From Paracyclopina nana (Eukaryota; Arthropoda; Copepoda; Cyclopoida; Cyclopettidae): a stretch of DNA of 64,000 nt. The position numbers and the translations under genes were made by a program. Positions within the stretch are counted from its first letter, which is position 1; each line of letters opens with the position of its first letter. A model generated the notes under the pieces. It saw only the letters and a list, made by a program, of their open reading frames with translations. It searched no databases and was not told the DNA's origin. Of this stretch, positions 31,817 to 42,682 are shown in pieces. The DNA is taken from the NCBI GenBank assembly GCA_019096065.1, contig JAGUCH010000004.1:5332001-5396000 (forward strand). Reading direction: 5' to 3'.

Positions 31817-34485
31817 ATGGTTGCAGATTTTTTAATGGTGATTGTTCAGGCCTTAGTCTACTTTTGGTCCATTCTGACTTGGCCTTTTTATTTTTTGTAC
31901 TACCAACCATGGCGGACTACCCGCAACTTCCATCGCAAACGGGCCAACCGCATCGAGATCCAAAAGGACGAAGTCGTTTACAGGGCAGCGCACAGGCCTA
32001 GCAAAATCAGGGAGGAGCTGGTCTACGGGCAGGCCAACGTGAATACAATGGATCAGATTTTGAAGTATGCCGTGGGCAAATTCGCAAAGAAGAGGTGTTT
32101 GGGCACCCGCAAAATCATTGAGGAGCAGAAGGTACCTGGGTCCAATGGCAAGATGTTCACCAAGTTAGTCATGGAGACGAACTTTAAATGGTTGGACTAC
32201 GAACAGGTCGACCACAAGAGCACTTACATCGGAAGGTACGAAATTAGTTTTCACGTAAGATTGTTCCCCTATTCAAGTTTTGTCTCTTTAGGGGGCTGCA
32301 ACTTTTGGGCTTGAAACCACGTGACAAGCTGGTTATGTACTGTGATACGAAGGCCGAGTGGATGATCACTGCCATGGGTTGCTTCAAGTACAACTATACC
32401 TTGGTCACGATTTATACCAACTTGGGAGAAGATGGCGTTGCTTATGGAATCAATCAAACGCAAGCCCATTACGTCGTCACATCTCAGGAATTGTGGCCTA
32501 AGTTGCTCAAGACCTTGGACAAGTTGCCAAATGTTCATTCCATTGTGGTGATTGAAGAGCCTTGGAGGGGTGAAGTGGAGCTCCTTGATGCCAAATACGA
32601 AGGCCAAAAAGCCTTATACACCTGGAAGGCTGTCTACACAAGCGGAAGGGAGCACTTGAACTCTGATCCCTCGCCACCAATGCCTGATGACACGGCCATT
32701 TTAATGTACACTTCGGGCTCCACGGGGAATCCCAAGGGAGTTATGATGACTCATAGCAATCTCGTCAATGCGCTGCTCAGCATTGTGTCATTGGCTGAAA
32801 CTGCCATTGACAAAATTGATGACGAGAGCCACGCCTACATCGCATACTTACCTTTGGCCCACGTGCTCGAGCTTTTGGCCGAAAATGTCATGCTCATGAT
32901 GGGTATAGGCATTGGATACTCGAGTCCCAACACTCTGACAGATAATAGCACTATGGTCATGCCTGGTTAGTAATGTCTCCGTTTTTGTTAATCGTCATTT
33001 AATTGTCAGAACTTCAGGTGCCAAGGGAGATGCTCCTACCTTGAGACCTACAGTGATGACCGCGGTGCCCGTCATCCTGGATCGCATATACAAAGGCATC
33101 AATGCCAAGGTTGCCGCAAGCGGCCCATTCAAGTCCAAGCTGGTCGATTTTTGTGTCAAATATCGGTCCACGTGGGTGCGACGTGGTTATGATACGCCCA
33201 TAATGAATAAGATCGTTTTTGCTCCCATGAGAGCAATTGTTGGTGGCCGCGTCCAACTGCTGTTAAGTGGAGGTGCTCCTTTGGCGGAAGAGGCGCATCA
33301 GTTCATCAGAACTGCCCTTTGTTGTAATCTTCATCAAGGTATAATAATTGATGGCGTCCGTAACGAAAATATTTGCGGTAATGTTATATGAAAAAAATGT
33401 CGTGTCCTTGGAAAACCACGCGATAAATCATAGATAGGAAACTAGAGAAAGCTTTCCATGGCCAAGAAAATCGATCAAAATGGCCTTGCATATAAAAAAG
33501 TTTTGTTTTATTTATGAACGTTCTTATCTTAAAGTTCATTATTGTTGTCATCTGCAATTTCGAATGAATAGTACAATCATCGCTGACACTGTTTAAATGA
33601 ATAATCTTGATTGCATGATGCTATTATGTGTGTCCGTAGAAGGCAAATGAGTGATTATCGTTTTGATTTGTTTTCTTAGGTTATGGACTGACGGAGACCT
33701 GTTCCACTGCAACAATCACGGAAAGGGATGACATTTCTGTAGGTCGGGTTGGAACCCCCTTGCAAGGTGTTGATATTAAGCTTGTTTCTTGGGCTGAAGG
33801 CGGCTACTCTGTGACAGATGCAGTTGGGCCTCGGGGTGAAATCCACGTTGGAGGAGGCCATGTGGCGGCGGGCTATTATAATATGGAAGAGAAGACCGCA
33901 GAAGACTTCTACGACAAGGAAGGCAAACGCTGGTTCAAAACTGGTGACATTGCTCAAGTGATGCAAGATGGCACCTTCAAGATCATCGACAGGAAGAAGG
34001 ATTTGGTCAAGCTCCAAATGGGAGAATATGTCAGCTTGGGCAAAGTCGAGAGCATCTTGAAGATTCATCCTTTGGTCGATAACATTTGCGTATGTGCAAA
34101 ACCCACCGAGTCTTTCACTGTGGCCTTGGTCATCCCTGATGAGGCCAAGCTGAGGTCATTGGAGGTGAAAGTTGGCATGACATTTGATGATTTGTGTGGC
34201 GATGACAAGATCACCAAGGAAGTGTTAAGCCAGCTCCAGTCGCATGGTCTAAGCATGGGCTGCGAAAAGTTTGAAATTCCCAAGAAAGTGGCTCTTATTT
34301 CCGAACTATGGACTCCAGATTCTGGTATGGTCACTGCAGCTATGAAGCTAAAACGCAAAGAGATCGAAAAACGCTATTGCATGCTCATCGACCAGATGTA
34401 TTCAGCTTCCAACCAGACGACCAAGATTGATATGCTCAAAGCTGCAAATAACAACGGCAAGAGTGCAAAAATCGCACCTATGTGA
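31817..34485 (+). CDS. ACSL4: Long-chain fatty-acid--CoA ligase, ACSL3/4 type
   Basis: Four exons: 31817-32235, 32292-32965, 33018-33338 and 33680-34485; phases match, 739 residues (human ACSL4 is 711). An N-terminal membrane anchor (FLMVIVQALVYFWSILTWPFYFLYY) precedes the AMP-binding domain: P-loop YTSGSTGNPKGVMMTHSN, AYLPLAHVLELLAE, QGYGLTETCS and the fatty-acyl signature FKTGDIAQVMQDGTFKIIDRKKDLVKLQMGEYVSLGKVE. It activates long-chain fatty acids to acyl-CoA at the ER or lipid-droplet surface for lipid synthesis. The last intron (341 bp) is the longest coding intron in this part of the window. ACSL3 and ACSL4 are one gene in most invertebrates, so the symbol marks the subgroup. Confidence 0.93.
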
Positions 34486-34764
34486 TGGCAACGCTATGCA
34501 TTTTTTATTGTTAATTTTTAGCCTGGCCATTTTTGATGATTTTTAATGTGATAAAAATGTTCTTGTTTTATAACTATTTTTGAATTTGTTCGTAAAATCC
34601 GTTACCAATTAGCTGGAGGTAATTGAATACTGGAAATGTCAAGAAACTACCGATTTCTAACCCCCATGTGTCAATGAGCGTCGCTTGGCACTCATTCCAG
34701 ATTTCCAGTTTGAGCCACGCTACAATGAGTGACCCGTAGGTAGACGCGCGAGCGCGCGACAGAG

Positions 34765-34800
34765 TATAAAAGGGTTGTTGTCAGCTCTCTTCTATCAGTT
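34765..34800 (+). promoter_or_regulatory. TATA-box core promoter of cathepsin L
   Basis: TATAAAAG at 34765-34772 and an arthropod-type initiator TCAGTT at 34795-34800, 30 bp apart, with the start codon 36 bp further. This is the clearest core promoter in the window and suggests strong regulated expression. A C+G-rich palindromic patch (cgcgcgagcgcgcg) precedes it. Confidence 0.75.
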
Positions 34801-34835
34801 CCAAACTTAATCTCATCTTGGCAACAACTGTAAGG

Positions 34836-35897
34836 ATGAAGGGTTTCATTTTGACATTGGTAGCTCTCGTGGCAGCCTCTGAGGCTGTCTCCTTTTTCGA
34901 TGTGGTGGCCTCTGAATGGGAGAGCTTCAAGCTCACTCATGGTAAGTTGATAAAAGCAGCAAAATTCATAGAAAATAATCACGCAACCTTTCTCCACGCA
35001 GCTAAAAGTTATGTCCATCCAGAGGAGAAGTTTCGTCTCAAGATCTTTATGGAGAACAAGAAGAGGATTGCCAAGCACAATGCTGAATTCCACATGGGCA
35101 AGCACAGCTACACGATGAAGATGAACAAATTCGGCGACCTTTTGCCTCATGAGTTCACCGGATTGATGAATGGCTACAAACACCAACTGAAGAACAGGAC
35201 TGGACTTCTTGGAGGAACCTTCATCCAGCCTGCTAACGTTGCCGTGCCAAACAGCATTGACTGGAGACAACATGGAGCCGTCACGGAGGTTAAGAATCAG
35301 GGCAATTGTGGATCTTGTTGGTCTTTCTCTGCCACTGGAGCTCTGGAAGGACAATTTTTCCGCAAAACCGGCAAGTTGGTATCGCTCAGCGAGCAAAACT
35401 TGGTTGATTGCTCCTCAGCTTTTGGAAATCACGGTTGCGATGGAGGCCTCATGGATTGGGCTTTTGAGTACATCAAGAAGAATGGAGGAGTTGACACTGA
35501 GGATAGCTATCCCTATGAAGGCCATGAGGGCAAATGCAGGTTCAACAAGAAGTCAATTGGAGCTTTTGATGTTGGCTTCATGGACATCAAGTCTGGAGAT
35601 GAGAACGCTCTCCTAACTGCCATTGCCACCGTTGGACCCGTCTCAGTTGCAATTGATGCTTCCCAACCCTCTTTCCAATTCTATGGAGATGGCATCTACT
35701 ACGAGCCCAACTGCAGCCCAACTGAGCTTGACCACGGAGTCTTGGCTGTCGGATATGGCACTGAAAAGGGACAAGACTACTGGCTCATCAAGAACTCTTG
35801 GGGAACTGGATGGGGTGAAGATGGGTACATCAAGATTGCTAGGAACAAGGAGAACATGTGTGGTACTGCCACAGTGGCTTCTTTCCCTGTTGTGTAA
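34836..35897 (+). CDS. CTSL: Cathepsin L-type cysteine protease
   Basis: Two exons, 34836-34941 and 35002-35897, 333 residues, the same as human cathepsin L. Signal peptide ([17 protein letters not shown]), I29 propeptide with the ERFNIN pattern ([20 protein letters not shown]) and [11 protein letters not shown], then the mature C1A domain: oxyanion Gln and catalytic Cys in [11 protein letters not shown], the His in [11 protein letters not shown] and the Asn in [13 protein letters not shown]. It is a digestive or lysosomal endopeptidase made as a zymogen. The 60-bp intron (34942-35001) is a multiple of three without a stop; removing it restores the conserved propeptide [13 protein letters not shown]. 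Poly(A) signal at 36101-36106. Confidence 0.95.
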   Translation: MKGFILTLVALVAASEAVSFFDVVASEWESFKLTHGKLIKAAKFIENNHATFLHAAKSYVHPEEKFRLKIFMENKKRIAKHNAEFHMGKHSYTMKMNKFGDLLPHEFTGLMNGYKHQLKNRTGLLGGTFIQPANVAVPNSIDWRQHGAVTEVKNQGNCGSCWSFSATGALEGQFFRKTGKLVSLSEQNLVDCSSAFGNHGCDGGLMDWAFEYIKKNGGVDTEDSYPYEGHEGKCRFNKKSIGAFDVGFMDIKSGDENALLTAIATVGPVSVAIDASQPSFQFYGDGIYYEPNCSPTELDHGVLAVGYGTEKGQDYWLIKNSWGTGWGEDGYIKIARNKENMCGTATVASFPVV

Positions 35898-36146
35898 AAC
35901 CACATTTACTGTAGTTCAACTCTTAAACTCAAAATTCTGCAAAGCCCTTTTCCGATTCTGACAAAATTGTTCATTCTACTTTTACATTTTACTTTTTTCC
36001 CATAAGTTAAAAGAATTGACATTTTTTAGATCAGAGAGTCTGAATCACTACTAAGAATGATGTTCTTACTCATGATTGTTGTACATGCACTTACTGAACA
36101 AATAAAGAATGTTTGGATTCTTCAATAAAAAAGCCAAGTTGTTCGT

Positions 36147-36217
36147 ATCATTAAAGTATCCTCAGCGTGAATTTACGTCTCCCAATGATAGCTTGGTGAA
36201 AGTACACAATCTCGTGT
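36147..36217 (-). pseudogene. Duplicated NIP7 C-terminal fragment
   Basis: About 65 bp nearly matching 36555-36623, the region coding the last ~20 residues of NIP7, between the poly(A) site of cathepsin L and a cathepsin fragment. It is cut off and cannot be expressed as a NIP7 product. Confidence 0.7.
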
Positions 36218-36520
36218 AAATGGATGGGGAAAAGTTGGGTACATAAAGATTGCCAGGAACAAGGTGAACACGTGATTTCTTTCCTTTTGCGTAATCATTA
36301 CAGACTGACAGGCCTTTAAAATTCAACAAAAATGCTAATCCATCTCCTAATTCTAGCAAAATCGTTTTATAACTTTTTTTCAATATTTTTTTCCCTTTCA
36401 GCAAGTTGGAAGAATTGACGTTATTTATGTCCGAGCAAATCGTTTCCTAAACATGATGTTCTGTCTGATGATTGCAGTACTTACTGAACAAATATTCAAT
36501 ATAGTTGAATTCTTGATTAA
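36218..36520 (+). pseudogene. Duplicated cathepsin L 3' fragment
   Basis: Begins with a diverged copy of the last ~35 codons of cathepsin L (atggatgggg, then acataaagattgccaggaac, a stop among them) and continues into a copy of its 3' UTR (gaattgac, atgatgttct, acttactgaacaaat). Indels break the frame. Confidence 0.75.
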
Positions 36521-36553
36521 AATTGATGCACCTCCTTACTTCTAAATTGTTTA

Positions 36554-37151
36554 TTACGTCAAAGTATCCTCAGCGCGAATATACTCTCCAATGTCAGCTT
36601 GGTGAAAGCACACCACTGTCATTGGGTCAGCATGTCGACATTCAGCAGTGGAACGAGCTGCCACTCCAAAGCCGAGAGGCAAATCGCTCATTGAATACAC
36701 AACAGCACCTTGGTACTTCTCAGTGTCCTCAGTGATACGGCCAAGGCCAGCCTTCGACACATTGTGGCCATAGAGGAATTGCTGCTCAGAGCTAGGCTTC
36801 AGCCAAATCTTGTGGGTTGCATAGGGAGCCAAAAAGTCCAAAGCCGTGATGTGCAACCTAAATTTCTTGGTTTTGGTGAATTTACCAAAGCAAGTTCCAA
36901 GCGAGATCAAATGATCCCTTGCCACATTGGAGGCCTATCACATAAACTCATGAAGCATTAACGAACTTAGCATAAAGGAGCTATCTTACTTGTTTCATTA
37001 TTTTCTCGGAAACGTAGTACACTCGTTCTCTGTGAAGCCTGAAGCAATAGGTCCCATCCGAGCGATCAATCAAATGCTTCACATTTTCACCGATGTATTT
37101 TGACAACTTTTCGAAAAAGATTTTCGTCTCTTCTTCAGTGAGCGGCCTCAT
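36554..37151 (-). CDS. NIP7: 60S ribosome biogenesis protein NIP7
   Basis: Two exons, 37151-36990 and 36934-36554, phase 0, 180 residues, the same length as human NIP7. Start [20 protein letters not shown], then [20 protein letters not shown], the [20 protein letters not shown] core, and a C-terminal PUA domain ([46 protein letters not shown]). It acts in the nucleolus in pre-rRNA processing and 60S assembly. It shares a 399-bp divergent 5' region with PPP1R21 and is convergent with cathepsin L. Confidence 0.97.
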
Positions 37152-37550
37152 AATTGAAAATATTTCAGTGTCTTAAACTTTCACGAAAATATGTCCATGT
37201 GTTTTTGTTTTGAATTTTGTTGCGACTCCAGATAAACGAGCGCACAAAATTAAGGTATTAATTTCTTTTCAAAATGATAATTCAAAGTCATAAATGAGAT
37301 ATTTTTCAGTGTAGGAAAAATAATCACCATATTTGGTATTGATCACAGTACTAATATACTTTAGAACTTAGTGGAATATTTACTCAATTTTCGCAAATGC
37401 AATTAAAGATTAAGATTTAGACTTAATTTTTCGACCCTCTTCGGTTTTCCTCCTCCCAGGTCCTCATAATATCAGCTGAAATCTCAGTTCTCATTTCTCA
37501 AGTCAAAACAAATATTTTCTGTCAAATCGAAGGATGGAATTTTAAGAGTC
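37152..37550. promoter_or_regulatory. Shared divergent 5' region of NIP7 and PPP1R21
   Basis: 399 bp between two divergent start codons of housekeeping-type genes, with no TATA box near either start, as expected for a bidirectional promoter. No specific factor site can be named. Confidence 0.5.
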
Positions 37551-39753
37551 ATGGATACTTCGACGACCTCGCCAACGCCCTCCTCTCCTGAGCGAGGCAG
37601 CCTCGGAACCGGCGACTTGGCTTCCAAATATACTCGTTTAGCTTCGGAATACTCCAAAGTGCGCGCTCAGCTCAACGTGCTAAAGAAGGCCGTAGTGGAG
37701 GAGCAAAATGCCAAAAGCCGGATGGCCGAGGCCCTAAAAGAACAGGAAACAAAGGGCCGCAAGATCGAAGCCGAAATGGACGCGTTGACCTTCAGAAATG
37801 CTCAATTGACTCGCAGAGTCGAAATCTTGCAACAAGAATCGGAAAATGTAATTATTTCATGCTTTTAAAACAGCTTATGTCCTCTTACAAATGTTTTATT
37901 AACTCCAGAAAGCAAAGGTGAACAATAAGAAGTCAAAAAATGAGATCTCTGGTGATGACGTCAACATTGTCATGAGTGAGGAGTTGAGCTTGAAAATAGC
38001 AGAAAATGCCAAACTGCATGCAGCCTTAGATGAAGTGGACAAAAAGTACGAGTCAACAATTTCGAGTTTGACGTCTAAAATCCATGATTTGGAAAGTCAG
38101 CTGAGGAAGATGTCTCAAAAGGAACGAGCTGAAGACACCAAGCAGAAAGATCTTATACAAGGTCTCAAAGTTGATAACGTCGATCTAGTATCTAGGATCA
38201 GCCTTTTGAACAAGGAGCTAACGGATGCCAATGACAAGATCACAGTACTCAAAGTCCAATTGGAGAGCCAACAGGGCAAAATCATCCTCAAAGCAGCTGA
38301 AAATGACAAAATTCCCCTCAATAAGACTGAGGCCAGGATTCAGACTGTGGAAGTCCTTAGCACTTTGGGTGAATCTGTGCAGAATTTCGTGGCAAATATG
38401 TCTGATGTGCATACGTATTGGGAGCACAGAATCAAAGACCAAAGTGGTGGCAAATTGACAGATGCTTCAGCTCAACTGTCGAGGCTTTTATTGAAAAATG
38501 TCAAGTTTTTAAGGCCCCTTGAACAATCATTTCAAGACATTTTATCCAACGTTTTGTCCAACAGTGAGTACTTTGGTGGGTTGCAGTTGTTGAAAAAGTT
38601 CCAAGGATTTTCGCAGCATTTTTGCCATTTTGTGAACTATGCTGTAGATGAAGTTGAGCCTCTACTCGTCACTTGTCTTCAGCACGAAAGCAATGCTTCC
38701 AGTTGTCCAACTAGCCAACAGTCAAAAAATGGACATTTGTGTACTGCTTTCAAGCACTATGGAAGGTCTTTAAAAGCTCTTGATGAGCACATACGAAAAC
38801 TTGCAAAAGGTCAGTAATTTTAAAGAACTTTAAATTAAGTTGACGCTAAAGCAATGAGCAACTTTTCAGCTGAGGACAATAATGTGGCACTTGAAGAGGT
38901 GGAAAATATAACTGTGATCGTTAGCCAGCTGAGTCAGCAATCTGCTGAAATTTCCAGTGTGTACCATGCCAAGGCAAAGGATGAATCCCAACTCCCCACT
39001 GTTACTGAAGCCTTGCAAAACACCAACAGTTGCATTGTGTCTGCCTTGTCCAGCTTAGCTCAAGGAACCAGTTTGTTAAGCCATCATCTAAGTGACAATT
39101 TACCCAAGATTGGAAGGATCTTGACAACTTCCGATACTTTCCAAGAAGAAGACATGATTAGCTGCAGTCCAGAAGTGATGCCATGTGATCCTCTCGAGCA
39201 AAAGCTGGATGACATGGATGTGAAAGAGGATGAAAATCTTCCTCTTTTATCCGGGGAAGATGCTGTTGCCAACCTGAAGGTAATCCTAGATGGAGTCAAT
39301 GACAAGCTTAAGAAAGCTGAACAAAGCAAAGAGCATTGGAAGCTGGAATGCCAATTGGTCCAGATGAAGCTTGACAAGCTCAATAAGGATGTCAACAAAG
39401 ATGATGATAATGCAAATGTGTCCCCGAATCAGGATCTTGTCAAAGCTCGCATCGATGAATTAGTCGCTGAAAAACTTCTTGCTGATTCCAAAGCTGCCCA
39501 GTTTTACTTAGAATGTTTAAGTTTGCAAAAACGTGTCCAGTTCTGGGAGAAGACCAAGAAGAAAGCGATAAATGATCTGAAAGAAGCTCACAATAACATT
39601 GAAGAGATGCGAGAGGAAGCTAAATTAACCAGCGTCAACTACGAAGACCAACTGTCTATGATGTCTGAGCATTTGGCCAACATGAATGACAAGTTGACAA
39701 GCCAAACGGATGAAATTCAAAGACTCAAATATGAAATAAGCAAGAGAAAATAG
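37551..39753 (+). CDS. PPP1R21: PPP1R21 (KLRAQ motif protein), endosomal sorting factor
   Basis: Three exons: 37551-37847, 37909-38809 and 38870-39753, 693 residues (human ~780). The N-terminal KLRAQ-type block is clear (LASKYTRLASEYSKVRAQLNVLKKAVVEEQ, with EMDALTFRNAQLTRRVEILQ), followed by coiled coil, a central helical region and the conserved TTKRSYEDQLSMMSDHL-like end (VNYEDQLSMMSEHLANMNDKL). PPP1R21 is a PP1-binding subunit of the FERRY complex on early endosomes, linking mRNA transport and sorting. No enzyme motif is expected. Confidence 0.9.
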
Positions 39754-39965
39754 TGATGATGACAACTTAACAAATAACTTGAACATTCAACGCATGCATT
39801 TTTGAACATAATGTTTTCCTTTTTGTTGTGATATGAATTTTAAATCATCAATCTGTGTTCGTTTTTATGTCTGGTGGCCAACAATAGATTTTAAGTCAAC
39901 CAAACAAAAAGCTTTTTTCTATTATTATTGAAAATCATAAAAGTAACAAAAATGCTAGCGGGTAT

Positions 39966-40307
39966 TCACTTTTTTTTCTTGGATTTGGATTCAGCGGTGT
40001 CAGTGTCACGTGCTTTTTGCCAATTAAGTGGCTTCTTGCGAAACAATGGCCATGGAGGAACTGTCAAAATGGCAGCAAATACCAAGCCAGCTCCCAGAAT
40101 GTAGACTGTTTGAGAAAACTGCTGAATGACATATCCGAAGACGATGCCGACAGCTCCGAAAAGAATCACAATGATTCTTGACAAGTTCTCGGCGCGCTCT
40201 TGGCCTTGGTAATCCTGTAAAATTGCGGGGAATAATTCGACATTCAATTTTGGCATATTTTAAAATGAAATTACCATGTGGGTCGGCAGAGATTTGAAGT
40301 AATCCAT
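39966..40307 (-). CDS. SPCS1: Signal peptidase complex subunit 1
   Basis: Two exons, 40307-40275 and 40214-39966, phase 0, 93 residues (human 102). MDYFKSLPTHMDYQGQ matches the family start; two hydrophobic hairpin segments (IIVILFGAVGIVFGYVIQQF; TVYILGAGLVFAAILTVPPW) and a lysine-rich C-terminus follow. SPCS1 is a non-catalytic ER membrane subunit that helps the signal peptidase complex distinguish signal peptides from membrane anchors. The first exon codes only 11 residues. Confidence 0.93.
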
Positions 40308-40833
40308 TTTGACGGAAAAATGAACTATTTTGCTTATGTTGACGTTGCGCTGTCAAAAAACGGATCGGGTAGGAACTAGCCAAGAAAATAGTTTAAAAAA
40401 AATATTTTAGACTTGAGTGAAGAGATCACTGGACAAATAATTTCTTTAATCATGTCTTTTCTTATTTCTAAGCTGAAAGTTATAATAAAGCATGATTTAG
40501 AAAGCGAGAGAGATGAAAGACGAAAATAGCCTTAAAAGTAATTGTAAAGTTTTTGCTTCTATATTAGCGGCAAATTCAAAAGACCGGAATAGGCATTGCA
40601 TTGCAAATAAAGCAAACCAAACAAAATATTTTTTTGTAGTCTAACATCACGACATTGCGTAAGAAATCCGATTGACGGATTTTCAAGACATAATTCACGG
40701 CTTTTTTTCCCTAATAAATTGTTACCAAACACTTTATTTTCTCCAGCCAGATTATCAGAGTAAAAAAGAGTGTGCAGGATAAATACACATGATTCAATTT
40801 CTATGAGAGCATCAAGTCAATGCTAAGGACATG
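40308..40833. other. Intergenic between SPCS1 and JMJD7
   Basis: 526 bp, AT-rich. It holds the JMJD7 3' UTR and the SPCS1 5' region. Nothing else seen. Confidence 0.5.
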
Positions 40834-41560
40834 TCAAGTGCAATTTTCAACAAAGGCACTCAGGAAATTGAAATAGCTGTATTTGACATCAAAGTCCATG
40901 TCGTACCAAAAATTAACGGCTATGCAACCATGAGACTGTTGTAGGTGATGAAACCACAAGCTTGGCAAGTACAGAGCATCTCCAGCATTCAGCCTCAATT
41001 TTACAGGGTGTGCAAATCGATAATCAGGATACCGATCGAGATCTGGGTCAAGTGGATCGATAGCAATCCAAGGAATTTTAGGATAATCTGGAGCATCTTG
41101 AACACAGAATTTCCCTTGACCATCCTTGCAGTACACTGCCTGAGATACTTTCTCATAGGGCAACCATGGCAAGTCGGTTGGAGGAAAAAGAATGATGTCC
41201 TTGTAACCTCTGACAACACAATAGATGTTTTCATAAGGATCTTTGTGAGCTTAAATGAATAGAACACGAGAATTACTATTTTTACTCCAATTACTTCAAT
41301 TGCCTTACTTGAAGTGACTGCTCGTCCATCTCCCATCCAAAAGTTGATAGCGTCTGGATTTTTGCCGAATGCTTGACGAGCCCAAGTCAACTCGGCAATG
41401 TCTGTTTCCAGCTCAGACATTTCTTGGACAAGGTTGGAGTTCTGCCTTTGAATGTAGTATATTCCATTGTTCGACTCATAATTGTTTAAGGTGTCTATGA
41501 ATTGAGTAAAGCTCATGGACTCCTCAAGGGGCATGACAAACTTCCCATCAGTTAATGCAT
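40834..41560 (-). pseudogene. JMJD7: JMJD7 3' half, cut off by retroelement insertion
   Basis: Exon 3b (41560-41309, including the target duplication) and exon 4 (41249-40834) of JMJD7. They hold most of the JmjC domain: DAINFWMGD, the Fe(II) ligands in the TxHKD motif (ending the intron junction, [12 protein letters not shown]), [18 protein letters not shown], the distal region [17 protein letters not shown] with the third ligand His, and [21 protein letters not shown]7 is a 2-oxoglutarate-dependent (3S)-lysyl hydroxylase of DRG GTPases. The 17.4-kb element separates this part from the start, so this allele should be non-functional unless the element is removed or spliced out. Without the element the four exons would code 313 residues (human 316). 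Confidence 0.93.
41557..41560. other. Left target-site duplication (GCAT)
   Basis: GCAT immediately before the left LTR matches GCAT immediately after the right LTR. Four bases fits Ty3/gypsy-type integration. Confidence 0.9.
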
Positions 41561-41986
41561 TGAAGTGTGATACATGAAGTTCAATAGCATTGTATAAATA
41601 GAACCAGATATTACTGGATCTTTCAATATACTTCCTCTTCCTGGTTCTTTGTGCTTAACCAATACTTGACCTTGATGTCAGCATATGTTGCTTGTTGCTT
41701 GGTTGCACCCAAGAATTCCCTCCCTCACAAAACTGTATATAAGGCCCAGTTCAAATCTAACATGTACATTCACCCAACTACCTCTGTACTATACAGGTAA
41801 TATCCCTCAATAAAATACTAATAGAGTATTTGCTCTATTCCCCCTAAAAACATGACTTAACATTTTCTCCCATTTGCCTACATTGTTAGGCTGATTTTAG
41901 TTAGGCTTCAGAACATTTACTGAGTTAAAATGCATGGCATTTTACAGTATAGTTATGTTAAAGCTTGCTGGCCATGAAACTCCACA
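41561..41986 (+). repeat. 5' LTR
   Basis: 426 bp starting tgaagtgtga and ending ctccaca. It contains TATATAAG (41736-41743), a possible splice donor (atacag|gtaata, 41796/41797) and AATAAA (41809-41814), which give a plausible U3-R-U5 layout with R starting near 41765. Confidence 0.95.
41736..41814 (+). promoter_or_regulatory. LTR core promoter, splice donor and poly(A) signal
   Basis: TATA box TATATAAG at 41736-41743, candidate donor at 41797 (cag|gtaat) and AATAAA at 41809-41814. The donor lies downstream of the expected start of transcription, so it could feed a spliced subgenomic mRNA for the downstream genes. The same sites are repeated in the 3' LTR. Confidence 0.65.
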
Positions 41987-41988
41987 AT

Positions 41989-42006
41989 TGGCGCCCAACG
42001 TGGGGC
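41989..42006 (+). promoter_or_regulatory. Primer-binding site, tRNA-Lys1,2 type
   Basis: TGGCGCCCAACGTGGGGC, two bases after the LTR, is the standard 18-nt complement of the 3' end of tRNA-Lys1,2, the primer also used by several retroviruses. It primes minus-strand DNA synthesis. Confidence 0.92.
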
Positions 42007-42682
42007 CTATCTAAAATCTTTTTAGGATAAGGATAAGTCATGTTCAGAAATTAGAATAATTTTGAATATTTCAGATACATGGATTATTGCACAGATTTGT
42101 TCTGAGCACATCCAATTTAATGGGAAGACAATAGTACCATTTATCTGACTAGAATCAGAGGCTAGAATTGCTCAGATTTGTTTTGAGTATATTCAATGAA
42201 AAGGGAAGTCAATAGTACCATGCATCTGATTAATAATATTCTGATTACAGATTTGACACCAATTTCTGCTGCTGCCCTCTCAATTTAGTCTGCCTGATTA
42301 AATTGCCCAAGTTGCATTTGCATCTGCCATCCTGCCCATTTTTCCTATCACCCATATACCATCAATTCAAAGTAAGACACAGTTTATTCCCTTTTTAGAT
42401 TTTTTGACTTCTTAAGGGGAGATATTTTGTTGGATCAGCATTTCTGAGTTGTCCAATTTATGTTGCATACTACTTGTTCAGATTTGTCCTTGAAAAGCTA
42501 GTGTTGTGGTTGTGTATATATAGAGAAAATATAACTGTTGCTTATGACCTTGAAGTCTATATAGCGTTACTTTGTGCAAAATTCCTTGATTTGGTTCCCA
42601 TTGTACTGTGATTAGCAAATTCCAGCTGTAAGGATTCCTTTTTGGGTAGAACCATAGCACATTTGTTGTGAGGAAGTCCATA
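42007..42682 (+). other. Retroelement leader with internal direct repeat
   Basis: Non-coding leader that should hold packaging signals. It contains two diverged direct copies of a ~70-bp unit (about 42085-42154 and 42166-42233; shared blocks cagatttgtt, caatagtacca). No ORF of note. Confidence 0.6.

Larger units (their letters stand above)
35805..36630. repeat. ~410-bp tandem duplication across the CTSL/NIP7 boundary
   Basis: Copy 1 (about 35805-36215) runs from the cathepsin L C-terminus through its 3' UTR into a fragment of the NIP7 3' end; copy 2 (about 36216-36630) repeats this and ends in the real NIP7 coding end. Anchors: tggatgggg at 35808 and 36221, aaagtatcct at 36153 and 36561, offsets 413 and 408. 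The copies are clearly diverged. Confidence 0.8.

Noticed and set aside
34942..35001. Cathepsin L read as one continuous exon
   Set aside because: The 60 bp has GT-AG ends, and removing it restores the conserved propeptide and the normal 333-residue length.
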